From Geodermatophilus sp. DSM 44513 (GTDB taxonomy: Bacteria > Actinomycetota > Actinomycetes > Mycobacteriales > Geodermatophilaceae), in assembly GCF_032460525.1 (NCBI RefSeq), contig NZ_CP135963.1:372001-436000 (forward strand): 64,000 bases of DNA, written 5' to 3'. Of the stretch, positions 1-9,094 are shown one piece after another (position 1 is the stretch's first letter; every line of letters begins with the position of its first letter). Under the pieces are notes generated by a model, which saw only the letters and a list, made by a program, of their open reading frames with translations, was not told the DNA's origin and made no database searches. The position numbers were made by a program, and so were the translations under genes.

Positions 1-904
1 TGCTCGGATCCGCCTCGACGTTGAGGAAGGCGGATTTCAGCGTACCGAGAACACCTGGCACAGCGGCTCGGAAAGCGACGAGTGCAAGTCCCGCGATGAG
101 TGCGGCCTTCAATCGTCGGCGCCAGTCCCATGCCGCGCTGAGGACCAACGACCCCACAGCGACGCCGAGTACGCCGGCCCGCGAGATGGAAAAGGGGACA
201 GAGGCGGCTATGATCGCTACCTGAGTCCAGCGCAGTGTTGCGTTTGTGCGGGTAATCGCCGTGAAGGCGCGATAGATCGCGATGGGCAACAGCATGGCCA
301 GGACTACGCCGAACTCGATGTAGTGCTGCTGTGTCCCGTACACGCGATTGAAGTCGGGTCCGCCCCTGACTCCGACGCCGACCAGATCCTGGTTGTAGAC
401 GAGACCCGGAAAGCGAAGGTATGGGGTCAGGTCTATGTTGTAGAACTGTAGAGCCCCTAGTAGAGCGGTGAAGGTGCCTGCGCAGATCAGTGCGGTGAGC
501 AGTCGGTCTACGTGGACACGGCTCCTCAGACCATCTGCTGCAGTCAGTGCGACGCCCAGCCATGCTCCGAAGATCAAGAGGTACCGATCGGCGCTACGAG
601 CCTCGAGTGGCAGCAGTCCGCGGTCCAGACCTGCGGCGTAGGAGATCAGGATCGTGATGGTGAGCAGGCAGAGCACCAGTCGGACGGGCTGCCACCCCGG
701 TGTCGCCAAGTGAGGATGGAGACGGGTCAGGAGCCACCAGAGGAGGAGACCCAGACCCAATGCGACAGTAGGCCTACCCGCACCTCCCATACCCGGTAGT
801 ACGAGTCTTGCTGGGAGTATGAAGAGCAGTCCGACATAGAGCATGAGCATCGTGACCGCTGTGCCGGTGACCCGAAGGCTGGCGGCATGGCGTCCGCGAG
901 TCAC
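1..904 (-). CDS. O-antigen ligase/polymerase-type membrane protein, partial (C-terminus off the window)
   Basis: The frame is open from a GTG at 904 to the window edge (301 codons), so only the N-terminal part is present. It is strongly hydrophobic with about seven likely membrane helices. A polar loop near residues 170-195 contains GLVYNQDLVGVGVRGG and then YGTQQHYIEFG. This topology, together with the Wzz-like gene beside it, fits a Wzy polymerase or WaaL-type ligase acting on lipid-linked surface polysaccharide; the linkage cannot be inferred. The start is supported by a GTGA overlap with the stop of the gene at 901-1647, indicating translational coupling. ATA, CTA, GTA and AGG codons and a GC of about 58% differ sharply from genes further right, suggesting transfer. 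Confidence 0.8.
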   Translation of the reverse strand, partial: MTRGRHAASLRVTGTAVTMLMLYVGLLFILPARLVLPGMGGAGRPTVALGLGLLLWWLLTRLHPHLATPGWQPVRLVLCLLTITILISYAAGLDRGLLPLEARSADRYLLIFGAWLGVALTAADGLRSRVHVDRLLTALICAGTFTALLGALQFYNIDLTPYLRFPGLVYNQDLVGVGVRGGPDFNRVYGTQQHYIEFGVVLAMLLPIAIYRAFTAITRTNATLRWTQVAIIAASVPFSISRAGVLGVAVGSLVLSAAWDWRRRLKAALIAGLALVAFRAAVPGVLGTLKSAFLNVEADPS

Positions 905-1647
905 TGCCGCGTCGGCTCAGTCAGTCCGGGGTTCCGGACTGTGGTCCCGGCCTCGTGAACCGTGTGGTTGGTCGTGTCTCCACTGCCGGGCGACGAGGAG
1001 GGTCGGCTGATCGGCGTCGTGCCGCGGCGATTTGGTCGCCGGTACCTGGTCAAGATCCCGTCGACGAGGACGGAGACCGCCAGCGTCAAGAGCAGCCCGA
1101 CCGCCAGCGAGATCACCAGCGCGCGTAGCGGGGCGCTGTCTGCTGCGGTGACCGCTGGGCTCGTGAGTGTGTACAGGGCGAGGCGCTGTTCCTGCTGAGC
1201 GGTGGGCTGCTGTTGCGCCAATTCGCTGTCGAGTTCATCGATGACGCGCTGTCCTGTGTCCAGAGCGTCCTGGCGGTCCTGAGACTCGACTGAGATCGTG
1301 ATGATCGGCTGGCGCTCAGAAGCCACCACGGAGTACGCTGCCACATCCGATCCTTCGGTGGCTCTCTCCTGGAAATCGGGTGCTGAGCCGAGGAGCGCCA
1401 GCGCTTGGGCCGCTGTGAGAGTCGACCCACTGAAGCCGAGCAGCGGATTGGAAGGGACGACCTCGAAACCGTTGTCGGTTTGGACGCGGGTAGCGCTGGG
1501 AGGAAGCACGAGAACATTCGAGGTGACGGTGTAGCCAGGAGAGACACCAGCACGGACAGCCAAGGCGACGGCGACTGTCGCGATACAGAGCGGCAGTGCG
1601 ATGTACCAACGTCTCATTAGTATGCGCGCGATGTCGAGCAGGTCCAT
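901..1647 (-). CDS. Wzz-like polysaccharide chain-length/co-polymerase protein
   Basis: A 248-residue protein with the two-helix layout of polysaccharide co-polymerases. Helix one (about residues 14-33) follows MDLLDIARILMRRWYI; helix two is at about residues 170-192 (ALVISLAVGLLLTLAVSVLV). An extracytoplasmic domain lies between them and a basic, Ser/Pro-rich cytoplasmic tail follows. No Walker A/B kinase motifs are visible, so a partner tyrosine kinase would be elsewhere. It should regulate export or chain length of the polymer built by the downstream Wzy-like protein, with which it shares a GTGA overlap. The ATG at 1647 is preceded by AGAAGGAA at good spacing. Codon use is lower-GC than the bulk of the window. 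Confidence 0.82.
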   Translation of the reverse strand: MDLLDIARILMRRWYIALPLCIATVAVALAVRAGVSPGYTVTSNVLVLPPSATRVQTDNGFEVVPSNPLLGFSGSTLTAAQALALLGSAPDFQERATEGSDVAAYSVVASERQPIITISVESQDRQDALDTGQRVIDELDSELAQQQPTAQQEQRLALYTLTSPAVTAADSAPLRALVISLAVGLLLTLAVSVLVDGILTRYRRPNRRGTTPISRPSSSPGSGDTTNHTVHEAGTTVRNPGLTEPTRQ

Positions 1648-3423
1648 GGGCCCGTTTCCTTCTGTCGATCGATGATCTGAACGGGTCGACGTGGCGCTGA
1701 ACTCGTGTCGACCTCGCGCTGGTCGGCTGCCGAGCGCGACCGTGGGGCATGATAGGCGTCAGGGACAGCTTGCCCCACCGCTCTCTACTCAAGCCCCGAA
1801 GGGCAAGCCGTCAGTCACGGGCAGTCATCGACCGCTCGGATACCTCCTTGGATCGTTGGCTCAGCGGAAGGCTCCCCTCTGCGGTCGATGCGGGTCCTCG
1901 ACCTTGGCGGCCGTGAGGTCGATCGAACACCGAAGGCGCCGCGTGAGGCGTTGCGAAAGCCCCCAAGGGGCTCGCGGGAGGAATCCACGCGCCACCCTCG
2001 ACCAATGCGACCTGCCCGAGGTGCGCACGTCGCCATGCAGTTCCGACCCCACCGACCTGTCGCGCTGGTCGTCGCACACGATGTCGTAGGCAGTGACAAT
2101 CGCCGAAGTGACTGCGCGGACCGGCGCGGCACCCCCGTGAGCGCACCGCCACGGGCAGCCTCAGTGTCACGGGATCCGCGACGACGTCCTGCGAGTCCTC
2201 CGCGCACGCCATGACCACTGTCGCGACTTGATGGTGATGATCCCCGAGGTGCGCGCCGGGTCGTCCTGATTCGTGTTGCTGTCATGCCGGCGGCGATCCA
2301 CGTGGCGCTGCATGCGGTCGTCATACAAGCCCAACTTCCCGGGCGTCGTGACCCCCGAGGTCGAGGACCAGGTCGCCACCCCTGACCGGAGGCAGGCATC
2401 ACCAGGAGCGAGGGCAGCTCGATCGGCGCAGGGATGGACGCCGAGGTCGCCGCCTGGCGTGAGGACCGCTCGGGCGAGCAGCCACTCGCGCACCGGTTCT
2501 CCGTCGGCACCTCTGGCACAACGCTGGTCAACCGGCGGGTGGTCTCTGAGGCCGTGTCCATCTCCGCCTGAGGGGTCGCCGGAGGCCGCCGCGACGCATA
2601 CGGCTGTGCGGTGGACACCACAGGGAGAACGAGATACGTCACTGAGTTTCTGACCTGCGTGCGCCACCGACGCTTCGCGCAGAGGTGTAGTCGATCATCT
2701 CGGACTCCCGCCGAGGGCTGGTCGGTGCCATAGGCACCGTGTCAGCCGGTCCGGCCCGGCGGCCTTACCGGGTGAGCCCCTCGGCACGTCGTATTCGACA
2801 GCCTGAGCAGGAAGTCCGCGGAAACGCACGCGCGCCGGCTAGCGGCACCACCTTCGCCAGAGCCAGCGGCGACACCGATGCATGGCGGTCGACGACGTCG
2901 CGTTCACTTGGGCCGGTAGTTCCCGCCGTGGTCCTCCGGCTCCGCGGTGCCCATGCGGAGCACACCGCCGCTGCCGACTCACCAGCTCTCGACTGGCGCA
3001 CCATCCAGGGCACCTGTGCCTGGATCGGCCGAGTAGGGAGCGTGAGGGGGCGCCGACGTCGCGGGCTCCACTGCGACGCCTTCTGCCCCGGGTGGTCTCG
3101 ACGCGCTCATCGGGGACTAAGAACACGAGCCCGTCACCGACTCCTGCTGCCTGCCAGATGCCACACGGTCCCTGCTCGCTCCGCCGGAGCGGAGCAGGCC
3201 GCGGGCCCGCTGACTCGTTCCGTCGAGCCAGCCGCGACCGTGGGCCCAGCGCGGCTTGCACTGCCTCGTGTGGCACGGCTCTCGGCAAGGGTGTCCTGTA
3301 AGGCTCTGTTGCAGATCGATAACGACCCGTATGGTCCTCGGCGAATCGACGCCTGCGGTCAGCTCCTTCGCTCTGGCAGGCTCGGCAACGTCGGACTTGG
3401 CCGCGCGGGGGTGCAGTACCGTC
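1648..3423. other. 1.8 kb without a supportable gene, lower GC, possible gene remnants
   Basis: No frame on either strand shows a recognisable domain, good codon bias and a ribosome binding site together. One plus-strand stretch (about 2388-2570) encodes a plausible protein end, EAGITRSEGSSIGAGMDAE then LAHRFSVGTSGTTLVNRRVV, but it opens directly after an in-frame stop and has no start, so it may be a decayed gene. GC is near 65% by eye, intermediate between the polysaccharide genes to the left and the core genes to the right. GGCTCTGTTGCA at 3302-3313 resembles an IS6100-type insertion-sequence end, but no partner end was seen. Confidence 0.5.
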
Positions 3424-4926
3424 ATGTCCCTGGCTTCTAAGCAGCAGCTCCGTCGCTCTGCTGCCCCTGACGGCGGATGGTCACGATTTGCTGGCCGGCT
3501 CCGCGGTGAGGGGACGGCTGCGCGGCGTGCGTGGCGTGCCGCCTACGTCCGGCGAGCTGTCCTCGGGGATGCGGCCGTCGCCGCCCTGGCTGCCGTGGTC
3601 GCTTACGTCCTCCGCTTCACCCCGGCCGACGTCGTGGCGACCAACACCTCGCTGTGGGTGATGGCAGCCCTCCCCGTGGCATGGGTGGGGGCCATGTACG
3701 TCGCCCGCAGCTACGAGCCGCGCTTCCTGTGGGTCGGTCCGGAGGAGTTCCGCCGGGTCTTCGCCGCAGCCATGATGATGCTCGCGACGGTCGGCACCGT
3801 CTCCTGGGCCTTCAAGCTCGAGGTCGCCCGAGGGTTCGTGGTGATCGCCCTACCGCTGGCCACCGTGCTCACGCTCGGGCAGCGGTACCTGCAGCGCCAG
3901 TACCTGCACCGGCTGCGCAGTGCCGGGCGGCACCTGCAGACCACGCTCCTCGTCGGCCACCGTGGCGCCGTGGCCGCGCTCGACGAGCAGATCGACCGGG
4001 AGGCCTTCCACGGGCTCCGGGTCATCGGCTGCTGCCTCCCCGCCGGCAACGACTCCGCCGCCGACGCCTTCCAAGGCCTGCCGGTCCTCGGTGCCCTGGA
4101 CGACGTGGCCGCCGTCGTGCGGCAGTACGAGGTGGACACCGTCGCCGTCCTGCCCTGCCCCGAGTTGGACGGAGCCGCTCTGCGGCGGCTCGGCTGGGGG
4201 CTGGAGGGCACGGAGGCCGAACTCCTCCTGGCCCCCGCCGTCACCGAGGTCGTCGGGCCCCGGGTCAGCATCCGGCCGGTGTCGGGGCTCCCGCTGCTGC
4301 ACGTGGAGCGACCCGAGTTGACCGGGTCCCGCCGGCTCGCCAAGCACGCGTTCGACCTCACCGGCGCCCTGTCGGGCCTCCTCGTCCTGGCGCCGGCGCT
4401 CGTGGGCATCGCGATCCTGATCAAGGTCACCAGCCGCGGGCCGGTGTTCTTCCGTCAGGAACGGATCGGCCGTGACGGCCGGACCTTCCGGATGCTCAAG
4501 TTCCGCAGCATGGTCGTGGGCGCGGACCGCTTGGTCGACGGCCTGATCGGCGGGAGCGACGGCAACGGCGTCCTCTTCAAGAAGAAGGACGACCCACGCG
4601 TCACCCGCGTCGGCAGGGTGCTGCGCCGCTACTCCCTGGACGAGTTCCCGCAGCTGATCAACGTGGTCCGGGGTGAGATGTCGCTCGTCGGCCCGCGCCC
4701 GCCGCTGCAGCGCGAGGTCGACCAGTACGGGCACGACATGCGCCGCCGCTTCCTGGTCAAGCCGGGGCTGACCGGTCTGTGGCAGGTCAGCGGGCGCTCC
4801 GACCTCTCCTGGGACGACTCGGTGCGCATCGACGTCCGCTACGTGGAGAACTGGTCGCTGGCTTTCGACTTCATGATCTTGTGGAAGACCTTGGGTGCCG
4901 TACGTCGGGGCTCGGGCGCGTACTGA
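3424..4926 (+). CDS. Polyisoprenyl-phosphate hexose-1-phosphate transferase (WcaJ/WbaP-like sugar transferase)
   Basis: This 500-residue protein should start surface polysaccharide synthesis by moving a hexose-1-phosphate from a nucleotide sugar to a polyprenyl-phosphate carrier in the inner membrane. The N-terminus has four to five membrane helices (about residues 30-150). A nucleotide-binding-like middle region (about 165-290) follows, then the catalytic bacterial sugar transferase domain with KFRSMVVGAD, DDPRVTRVGRVLRRYSLDEF, NVVRGEMSLVGPRP and KPGLTGLWQVSGRS. ATG 3424 was chosen because the frame upstream is Cys-rich and lacks coding character. The gene stands alone on the plus strand but fits functionally with the Wzz/Wzy genes to the left and the LCP protein to the right. 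Confidence 0.92.
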   Translation: MSLASKQQLRRSAAPDGGWSRFAGRLRGEGTAARRAWRAAYVRRAVLGDAAVAALAAVVAYVLRFTPADVVATNTSLWVMAALPVAWVGAMYVARSYEPRFLWVGPEEFRRVFAAAMMMLATVGTVSWAFKLEVARGFVVIALPLATVLTLGQRYLQRQYLHRLRSAGRHLQTTLLVGHRGAVAALDEQIDREAFHGLRVIGCCLPAGNDSAADAFQGLPVLGALDDVAAVVRQYEVDTVAVLPCPELDGAALRRLGWGLEGTEAELLLAPAVTEVVGPRVSIRPVSGLPLLHVERPELTGSRRLAKHAFDLTGALSGLLVLAPALVGIAILIKVTSRGPVFFRQERIGRDGRTFRMLKFRSMVVGADRLVDGLIGGSDGNGVLFKKKDDPRVTRVGRVLRRYSLDEFPQLINVVRGEMSLVGPRPPLQREVDQYGHDMRRRFLVKPGLTGLWQVSGRSDLSWDDSVRIDVRYVENWSLAFDFMILWKTLGAVRRGSGAY

Positions 4927-5461
4927 CTCGGCCCCACCTTCACCGAGCTGATCCAGACGTTCCCGCGCCCCGCCAGGTGGACGGCGCCGCGGGATGGCGC
5001 AAGCGGGGACGAGCTGGCCCGTGTCGCCAGCGCGAGTGGCGATGCTCCAGGAAGCGCTACAGACAGGATCGCGAGGTCTCGGAAGTCCCGGGTGACGAAG
5101 GCTCCGCCCCCTGCGGGCCACGGTGATGACGGAGCCTGCCAACACCGCTTGGGCACGATGCTGATCGTTCCAGCGAGCGCAGTCTCACAGGCACTGAGTC
5201 ACACGGGCCGCGGGTGGTTTCCGCCCGACCGGCGTTAGAGGCCGGTGCCATCACACAGGTGCCCGGCGCGCAGTTGAACCGTGCACGCGGCCGCGCTCAC
5301 GAGAAAGGCGCCGTGCTCGACGGCCCAGATGTCGACGGCGAGCCACACGGCACCGAGCAGGAACTCCACACGGTGATCGTGGTGGCCGGTCCCGGCCCGA
5401 CCGTGGACGTCCGAGGACGACACGGGGCGGCTGTGGCCAGAGCGTCGTAGGCGGCAGCAGG
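4927..5461. other. 535-base gap, one weak minus-strand reading frame
   Basis: No gene here is well supported. A minus-strand frame ending with TAA at 5235-5237 encodes VEFLLGAVWLAVDIWAVEH followed by a Cys-containing tail, and could be a 45-65 residue membrane peptide. No Shine-Dalgarno site decides a start and I recognise no family. No convincing terminator hairpin was seen after the sugar transferase stop at 4926. Confidence 0.45.
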
Positions 5462-5950
5462 TCAGGGGCAGACGCGCCAGGTGCCCTGCTCGTCGGCCAG
5501 CGGCAGGACGAGGTTGTCCCGCCACCCGTCGGCGTACTCCAGCGTCACCGTGACCTCTGCGGTCGTCCTGCCGCCGGACGACCGGACGTCGAAGCCGCGG
5601 ACGTCGTACCCCGTCACGTCCGGGTCGGTGTGGTGCGCGGCCAGCTCGTCGGCGGTCACTTCCCCCCGCACGTCGGCGCAGAGGCCGGCGTGCGCGTCGT
5701 CCCACCGGCCGTCGACGAGCGCCTGCGCGTAGGACTCCGCGGCGTCCCGGACCGGCCCGACCTCGCTGCCGACCGTGTCGAGGAAGCGGACGGCCAGCGC
5801 GCCGCACCCGCCGAGCACCAGCAGACTCCCCACGATCGGCAGACCGACAGTCAGCCAGCGGGAGCGGCGCGGGCGCGGCGGTGGCGGTGGTGGTGGTGCA
5901 GCGACCCAGGAGGGGCCCGGGCCGGGCGGGGACGGTGCGGGACCGGTCAT
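5462..5950 (-). CDS. Pro-rich membrane-anchored protein with DUF4878-like domain
   Basis: A 162-residue protein. The first ~28 residues are Pro/Gly-rich and cytoplasmic, with a run of eight prolines, then RRSR and one membrane helix (about 33-55, LTVGLPIVGSLLVLGGCGAL). The rest is an exported domain of about 100 residues starting AAESYAQALVDGRWDDAH. Small exported domains that begin this way, with a helix followed by an NTF2-like sheet, are common in actinobacterial envelope proteins of unknown function. ATG 5950 is preferred because upstream in-frame codons are low-complexity Pro/Arg. It lies 121 bases downstream of the LCP gene on the same strand and may share its transcript. Confidence 0.7.
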   Translation of the reverse strand: MTGPAPSPPGPGPSWVAAPPPPPPPRPRRSRWLTVGLPIVGSLLVLGGCGALAVRFLDTVGSEVGPVRDAAESYAQALVDGRWDDAHAGLCADVRGEVTADELAAHHTDPDVTGYDVRGFDVRSSGGRTTAEVTVTLEYADGWRDNLVLPLADEQGTWRVCP

Positions 5951-6071
5951 GGCGGGGCCTCCCTCGGGACGCGGCGACCCGGCAGCCCTGCCCACCGACC
6001 CGGCGGGCCAGCCGGCCGGTCCGCCGGGTTCACCCAGGCGGGCGACCGGCGGCCAGAGGCGACCCGGCGGG

Positions 6072-7142
6072 TCAGCGGGGGACGGCGGGCAGCGCCTGGC
6101 GGCCGAACTCCTCGGCGTGCTGGGACAGCGAGTCACTGCCCAGGTAGGCCCACATCCGGTCGGCGGAGACGCCGTCCAGGTACACGACGCTGGCCGCGCC
6201 CTCGGTGCCGGTGCCCAGCGTCGGGGCGGTGAAGAAGTCCACGGCCTCGGGTCGCAGCCCGCGCAGGGAGTAGGCCAGCGACAGCATCTCGGCGTTGCCC
6301 AGCTGCTCGTCCACGGCCACGGCGCTGGTCACGGCGAGCAGTGCGGCGTCCAGGCGGCCCGGGTCGGTGAAGGTGTCGGAGCTGAACAGCTGGGTGAACA
6401 CGGACTGCAGGTACTGCTGCTGGCGGCGCACCCGGTCGAAGTCCCCGCCGGGCAGGCCGTAGCGCTGCCCGAGGTACCAGCGCGCCCGATCGCCGTCGAG
6501 GTGGTTGACGCCGGCGGGGAAGGTGTAGGGGCCCCACGAGGTGGTCTCGGCGACGACGACGTCCACCCCGCCCAGGTCGTCGGTGACCTGGATCAGCCCG
6601 GCGAAGTCGATCGCGACGTAGTGGTCGATCCGGACGCCGGTGAGCTGCTCCACGGTCCGGATGAGCAGCGGCGGCCCGCCGTAGGCATACGCCGCGTTGA
6701 TCTTGTTCCGGCCGTACCCGGGGACGTCGACCCAGGAGTCCCGCGGCAGGGAGATCAGCTGCGCGTGCTGCCGGTCGCCCGACAGTCGGGCGATCATGAT
6801 GGCGTCGGAGCGGCCACCGGCGGCGATGCCCTGCTCCGCGGTGCCGCGGGTGTCCGAGCCGACCAGCAGGAAGGTCACCGGTTGTTCGGCGGCCTGCTGT
6901 GCCGGGGTCGCCGGCGCGGGCCGGGCCTCGTCGTCCAGCTCGGTGAACACGCCCGCGACCCGGTCGACGTTGCCGGCGTAGCGGTCGGTGAGGAACCACA
7001 GCGCGCCACCGACGACCAGCGCCAGCACCAGCCCCAGCACGCCGAGGCCGACCAGCACCCGCCGCAGCGCCCGCCGGCGCGACGGTCCCGGCTCATCCGA
7101 GCCCGCGCCCGGGCCCTCCGCCGTCCTGATCGCCTCGCTCAC
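6072..7142 (-). CDS. LytR-CpsA-Psr (LCP) family cell-wall glycopolymer ligase
   Basis: A 356-residue single-pass membrane protein: short Arg-rich cytoplasmic tail, helix at about residues 27-51, then the extracytoplasmic LCP domain. LCP enzymes transfer lipid-linked polymers to peptidoglycan. Family hallmarks are visible: VTFLLVGSDTRG (residues 88-99), AGGRSDAIMIARL, SLPRDSWVDVPGYGRNKINAAY with the conserved Arg/Asp region, and GGVDVVV. The start is a GTG at 7142, so the first 17 codons overlap the end of the small membrane-protein gene at 7093-7371. It probably attaches the polysaccharide made by the neighbouring Wzy/Wzz/sugar-transferase set to the wall, although that pairing is inferred. 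Confidence 0.92.
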   Translation of the reverse strand: MSEAIRTAEGPGAGSDEPGPSRRRALRRVLVGLGVLGLVLALVVGGALWFLTDRYAGNVDRVAGVFTELDDEARPAPATPAQQAAEQPVTFLLVGSDTRGTAEQGIAAGGRSDAIMIARLSGDRQHAQLISLPRDSWVDVPGYGRNKINAAYAYGGPPLLIRTVEQLTGVRIDHYVAIDFAGLIQVTDDLGGVDVVVAETTSWGPYTFPAGVNHLDGDRARWYLGQRYGLPGGDFDRVRRQQQYLQSVFTQLFSSDTFTDPGRLDAALLAVTSAVAVDEQLGNAEMLSLAYSLRGLRPEAVDFFTAPTLGTGTEGAASVVYLDGVSADRMWAYLGSDSLSQHAEEFGRQALPAVPR

Positions 7143-7371
7143 GCGGCCCCCGTCCCCTCGCCCGGCACGCGACGCTACGGACCCGCGCCAGCGGCGTCAG
7201 GCGCCGCTCACCCGGCGGGGTGAGCGGCTCGGTGGGCGGGCGCGGGAAGGGGATGTCGGCCGGGGAACGGAGCTCCTCACGGTCGGCACGCCGGATCGCG
7301 CGCCCCAGCAGGACGGCGGCCGGGACGGCGAGCACGCACCAGACCGCCACGGCGGTCCACACCCAGTCCAT
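7093..7371 (-). CDS. Small single-helix membrane protein with GRxIRRAD motif
   Basis: A 92-residue protein with an N-terminal membrane helix (residues 2-22, DWVWTAVAVWCVLAVPAAVL), then LLGRAIRRADREE and a basic, Pro-rich cytoplasmic tail. ATG 7371 has GAGGAGG seven bases upstream. Function unknown. The helix plus GRxIRxAD element recurs at 9095-9250 and at the N-terminus of the 28537-29373 protein, so it is a recurring micro-module in this genome. Its last 50 bases overlap the GTG-started LCP gene in another frame; the two are probably co-transcribed. Confidence 0.7.
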   Translation of the reverse strand: MDWVWTAVAVWCVLAVPAAVLLGRAIRRADREELRSPADIPFPRPPTEPLTPPGERRLTPLARVRSVACRARGRGPRERGDQDGGGPGRGLG

Positions 7372-7519
7372 GCACGCCTCCTCGCCAGCGGGCACCTCCT
7401 GTACGGAGTCCAACGCGGTAGCGACGCGATTGGAGCCCGGGGACCGGGGGCCCGTCGCAGACGGGCGGCGGGTGCCGGCTCCTGTCGCCCGGTGAGTCTG
7501 TCGGGCAGACTGCGGAGCC

Positions 7520-7675
7520 GTGTTCACTCTCCCGGAGTCAGTTCGGCCCCGTTCGGGTGACGGACGGGTCCCGGCCCGCCTGCACCTGCACCGGTTCCGG
7601 TGGGCCCGCGACGACCCGTTCAGCGGGTCGAGCCTCTACGCCTGCCGCTGCGGGCAGGTCCGCCCCGCTCCGTGA
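7520..7675 (+). CDS. 51-residue basic protein with C-terminal CxC motif
   Basis: A short GTG-started frame with GGAG six bases upstream of the start. The peptide is His/Arg-rich in the middle (ARLHLHRFRWARDD) and ends SSLYACRCGQVRPAP. I believe similarly ending tiny proteins, with a basic stretch and a terminal Cys pair, occur widely in actinobacteria, so this is more likely a gene than chance, but I cannot name a family. It lies between the divergent membrane-protein gene (start 7371) and the UDP-glucose dehydrogenase gene (start 7748). The CxC could bind zinc or be redox-active. Confidence 0.5.
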   Translation: MFTLPESVRPRSGDGRVPARLHLHRFRWARDDPFSGSSLYACRCGQVRPAP

Positions 7676-7747
7676 CGTGACCCTGCTGGGCATCAGACGG
7701 CGCTCCGTGCTGCACTCTCCCAGCACCTGCTGAGGGAGGACACCACC

Positions 7748-9067
7748 ATGCGCATCTCGGTCATCGGCTGTGGCTACCTCGGCGCGGTGCACGCGGCGTC
7801 GATGGCCGAGCTGGGCCACGAGGTCGTCGGCATCGACGTCGACGAGCCCAAGGTCGCCACGCTCGCCCGCGCCCGTGCGCCGTTCTACGAGCCCGGTTTC
7901 GAGGAACTGCTGGCCCGCACCCTGGCCACCGGGCGGCTGCGGTTCTCCACCGACGTCGCGGACGCGGCCGGCGCCCAGGTGCACTTCGTGTGCGTGGGCA
8001 CCCCGCAGAAGCGCGGCGAGTACGCCGCCGACCTGCGCTACGTGCAGGCCGCGGTGGAGTCCCTGCTCGGCGTGCTGTCCCCGGGGGAGCTGGTGGTCGG
8101 CAAGTCCACCGTGCCGGTCGGGACGGCGGCCCGCCTGGCCGAGCTGGTCGCCGACAAGGTGCCCGGCGCGCTGCTGGTGTGGAACCCGGAGTTCCTGCGC
8201 GAGGGCTTCGCCGTCGCCGACACCCTGCACCCCGACCGGCTGGTCTACGGCCTGCCCGCCGGCCCCGACGGGGAGACCGCGCAGCGGGTGCTGGACGAGG
8301 TGTACGCCGACATCGTCGCCCGCGGCACCCCGCAGGTGGTCACCGACTACGCCACCGCGGAGATGGTGAAGACCGCGGCCAACAGCTTCCTGGCCACCAA
8401 GATCTCCTTCATCAACGCCATGGCCGAGCTGTGCGAGGCCACCGGCGCCGACGTCAAGCAGCTGGCCGACGCGATCGGCTTCGACGACCGGATCGGCCGC
8501 AAGTTCCTCAACGCCGGGCTGGGCTTCGGCGGCGGGTGCCTGCCCAAGGACATCCGCGCGTTCATGGCCCGCGCCGGGGAGCTGGGGGCCGACCAGGCGC
8601 TGACGTTCCTGCGCGAGGTGGACAACATCAACATGCGCCGCCGGATCCGCATGGTGGAGCTGGCCCGCGAGGTGTGCGACGGCTCCCTGCTCGGCAAGCG
8701 CATCGCGGTGCTGGGGGCGGCGTTCAAGCCCGACTCCGACGACATCCGGGACTCCCCGGCGCTCAACGTGGCCGCCCAGCTGCAGCTGCAGGGCGCCGTG
8801 GTCTGCGTGACCGACCCCGCCGCGGTCGACAACTCGCGGCGGCAGTGGCCGCAGCTGGACTACGCCGACACCCCCGAGCAGGCCGCCGACCGGGCCGACG
8901 CCGTGCTGGTGCTCACCGAGTGGCGCCAGTACCGCGACCTGGACCCGGTCGCCTTCGGCCGCGTCGTGTCCCAGAAGCGGGTGCTCGACGGCCGCAACGC
9001 CCTGGACCGCGAGGCCTGGACCGCCGCCGGCTGGACCTACCGGGCCCTCGGCCGCCGCGCCGGCTGA
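7748..9067 (+). CDS. ugd: UDP-glucose 6-dehydrogenase (UDP-glucose/GDP-mannose dehydrogenase family)
   Basis: A 439-residue NAD-dependent enzyme that oxidises UDP-glucose to UDP-glucuronate, a precursor for acidic surface polysaccharides. The N-terminal Rossmann motif is GCGYLGAVHAASMAELGH (about residues 7-24). The catalytic cysteine is Cys264 in GFGGGCLPKD. The C-terminal UDP-binding domain carries GAAFKPDSDDIRDSPAL. Length is normal for the family. ATG 7748 follows GAGGGAGGAC, a strong ribosome binding site. GDP-mannose dehydrogenase is the main alternative; GalE-type context and the motif set favour the UDP-glucose enzyme. Confidence 0.92.
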   Translation: MRISVIGCGYLGAVHAASMAELGHEVVGIDVDEPKVATLARARAPFYEPGFEELLARTLATGRLRFSTDVADAAGAQVHFVCVGTPQKRGEYAADLRYVQAAVESLLGVLSPGELVVGKSTVPVGTAARLAELVADKVPGALLVWNPEFLREGFAVADTLHPDRLVYGLPAGPDGETAQRVLDEVYADIVARGTPQVVTDYATAEMVKTAANSFLATKISFINAMAELCEATGADVKQLADAIGFDDRIGRKFLNAGLGFGGGCLPKDIRAFMARAGELGADQALTFLREVDNINMRRRIRMVELAREVCDGSLLGKRIAVLGAAFKPDSDDIRDSPALNVAAQLQLQGAVVCVTDPAAVDNSRRQWPQLDYADTPEQAADRADAVLVLTEWRQYRDLDPVAFGRVVSQKRVLDGRNALDREAWTAAGWTYRALGRRAG

Positions 9068-9094
9068 CCCCGGCCGACCCGCCGGACGGGCCGG

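Noticed and set aside
2739..3440. Plus-strand 233-codon frame before the sugar transferase
   Set aside because: Composition is Arg/Ala-rich in a shadow pattern with no recognisable motif, and it overlaps the real start region.
5214..5450. Plus-strand 78-codon frame after the sugar transferase
   Set aside because: No ribosome binding site or domain, and codon bias is poor.
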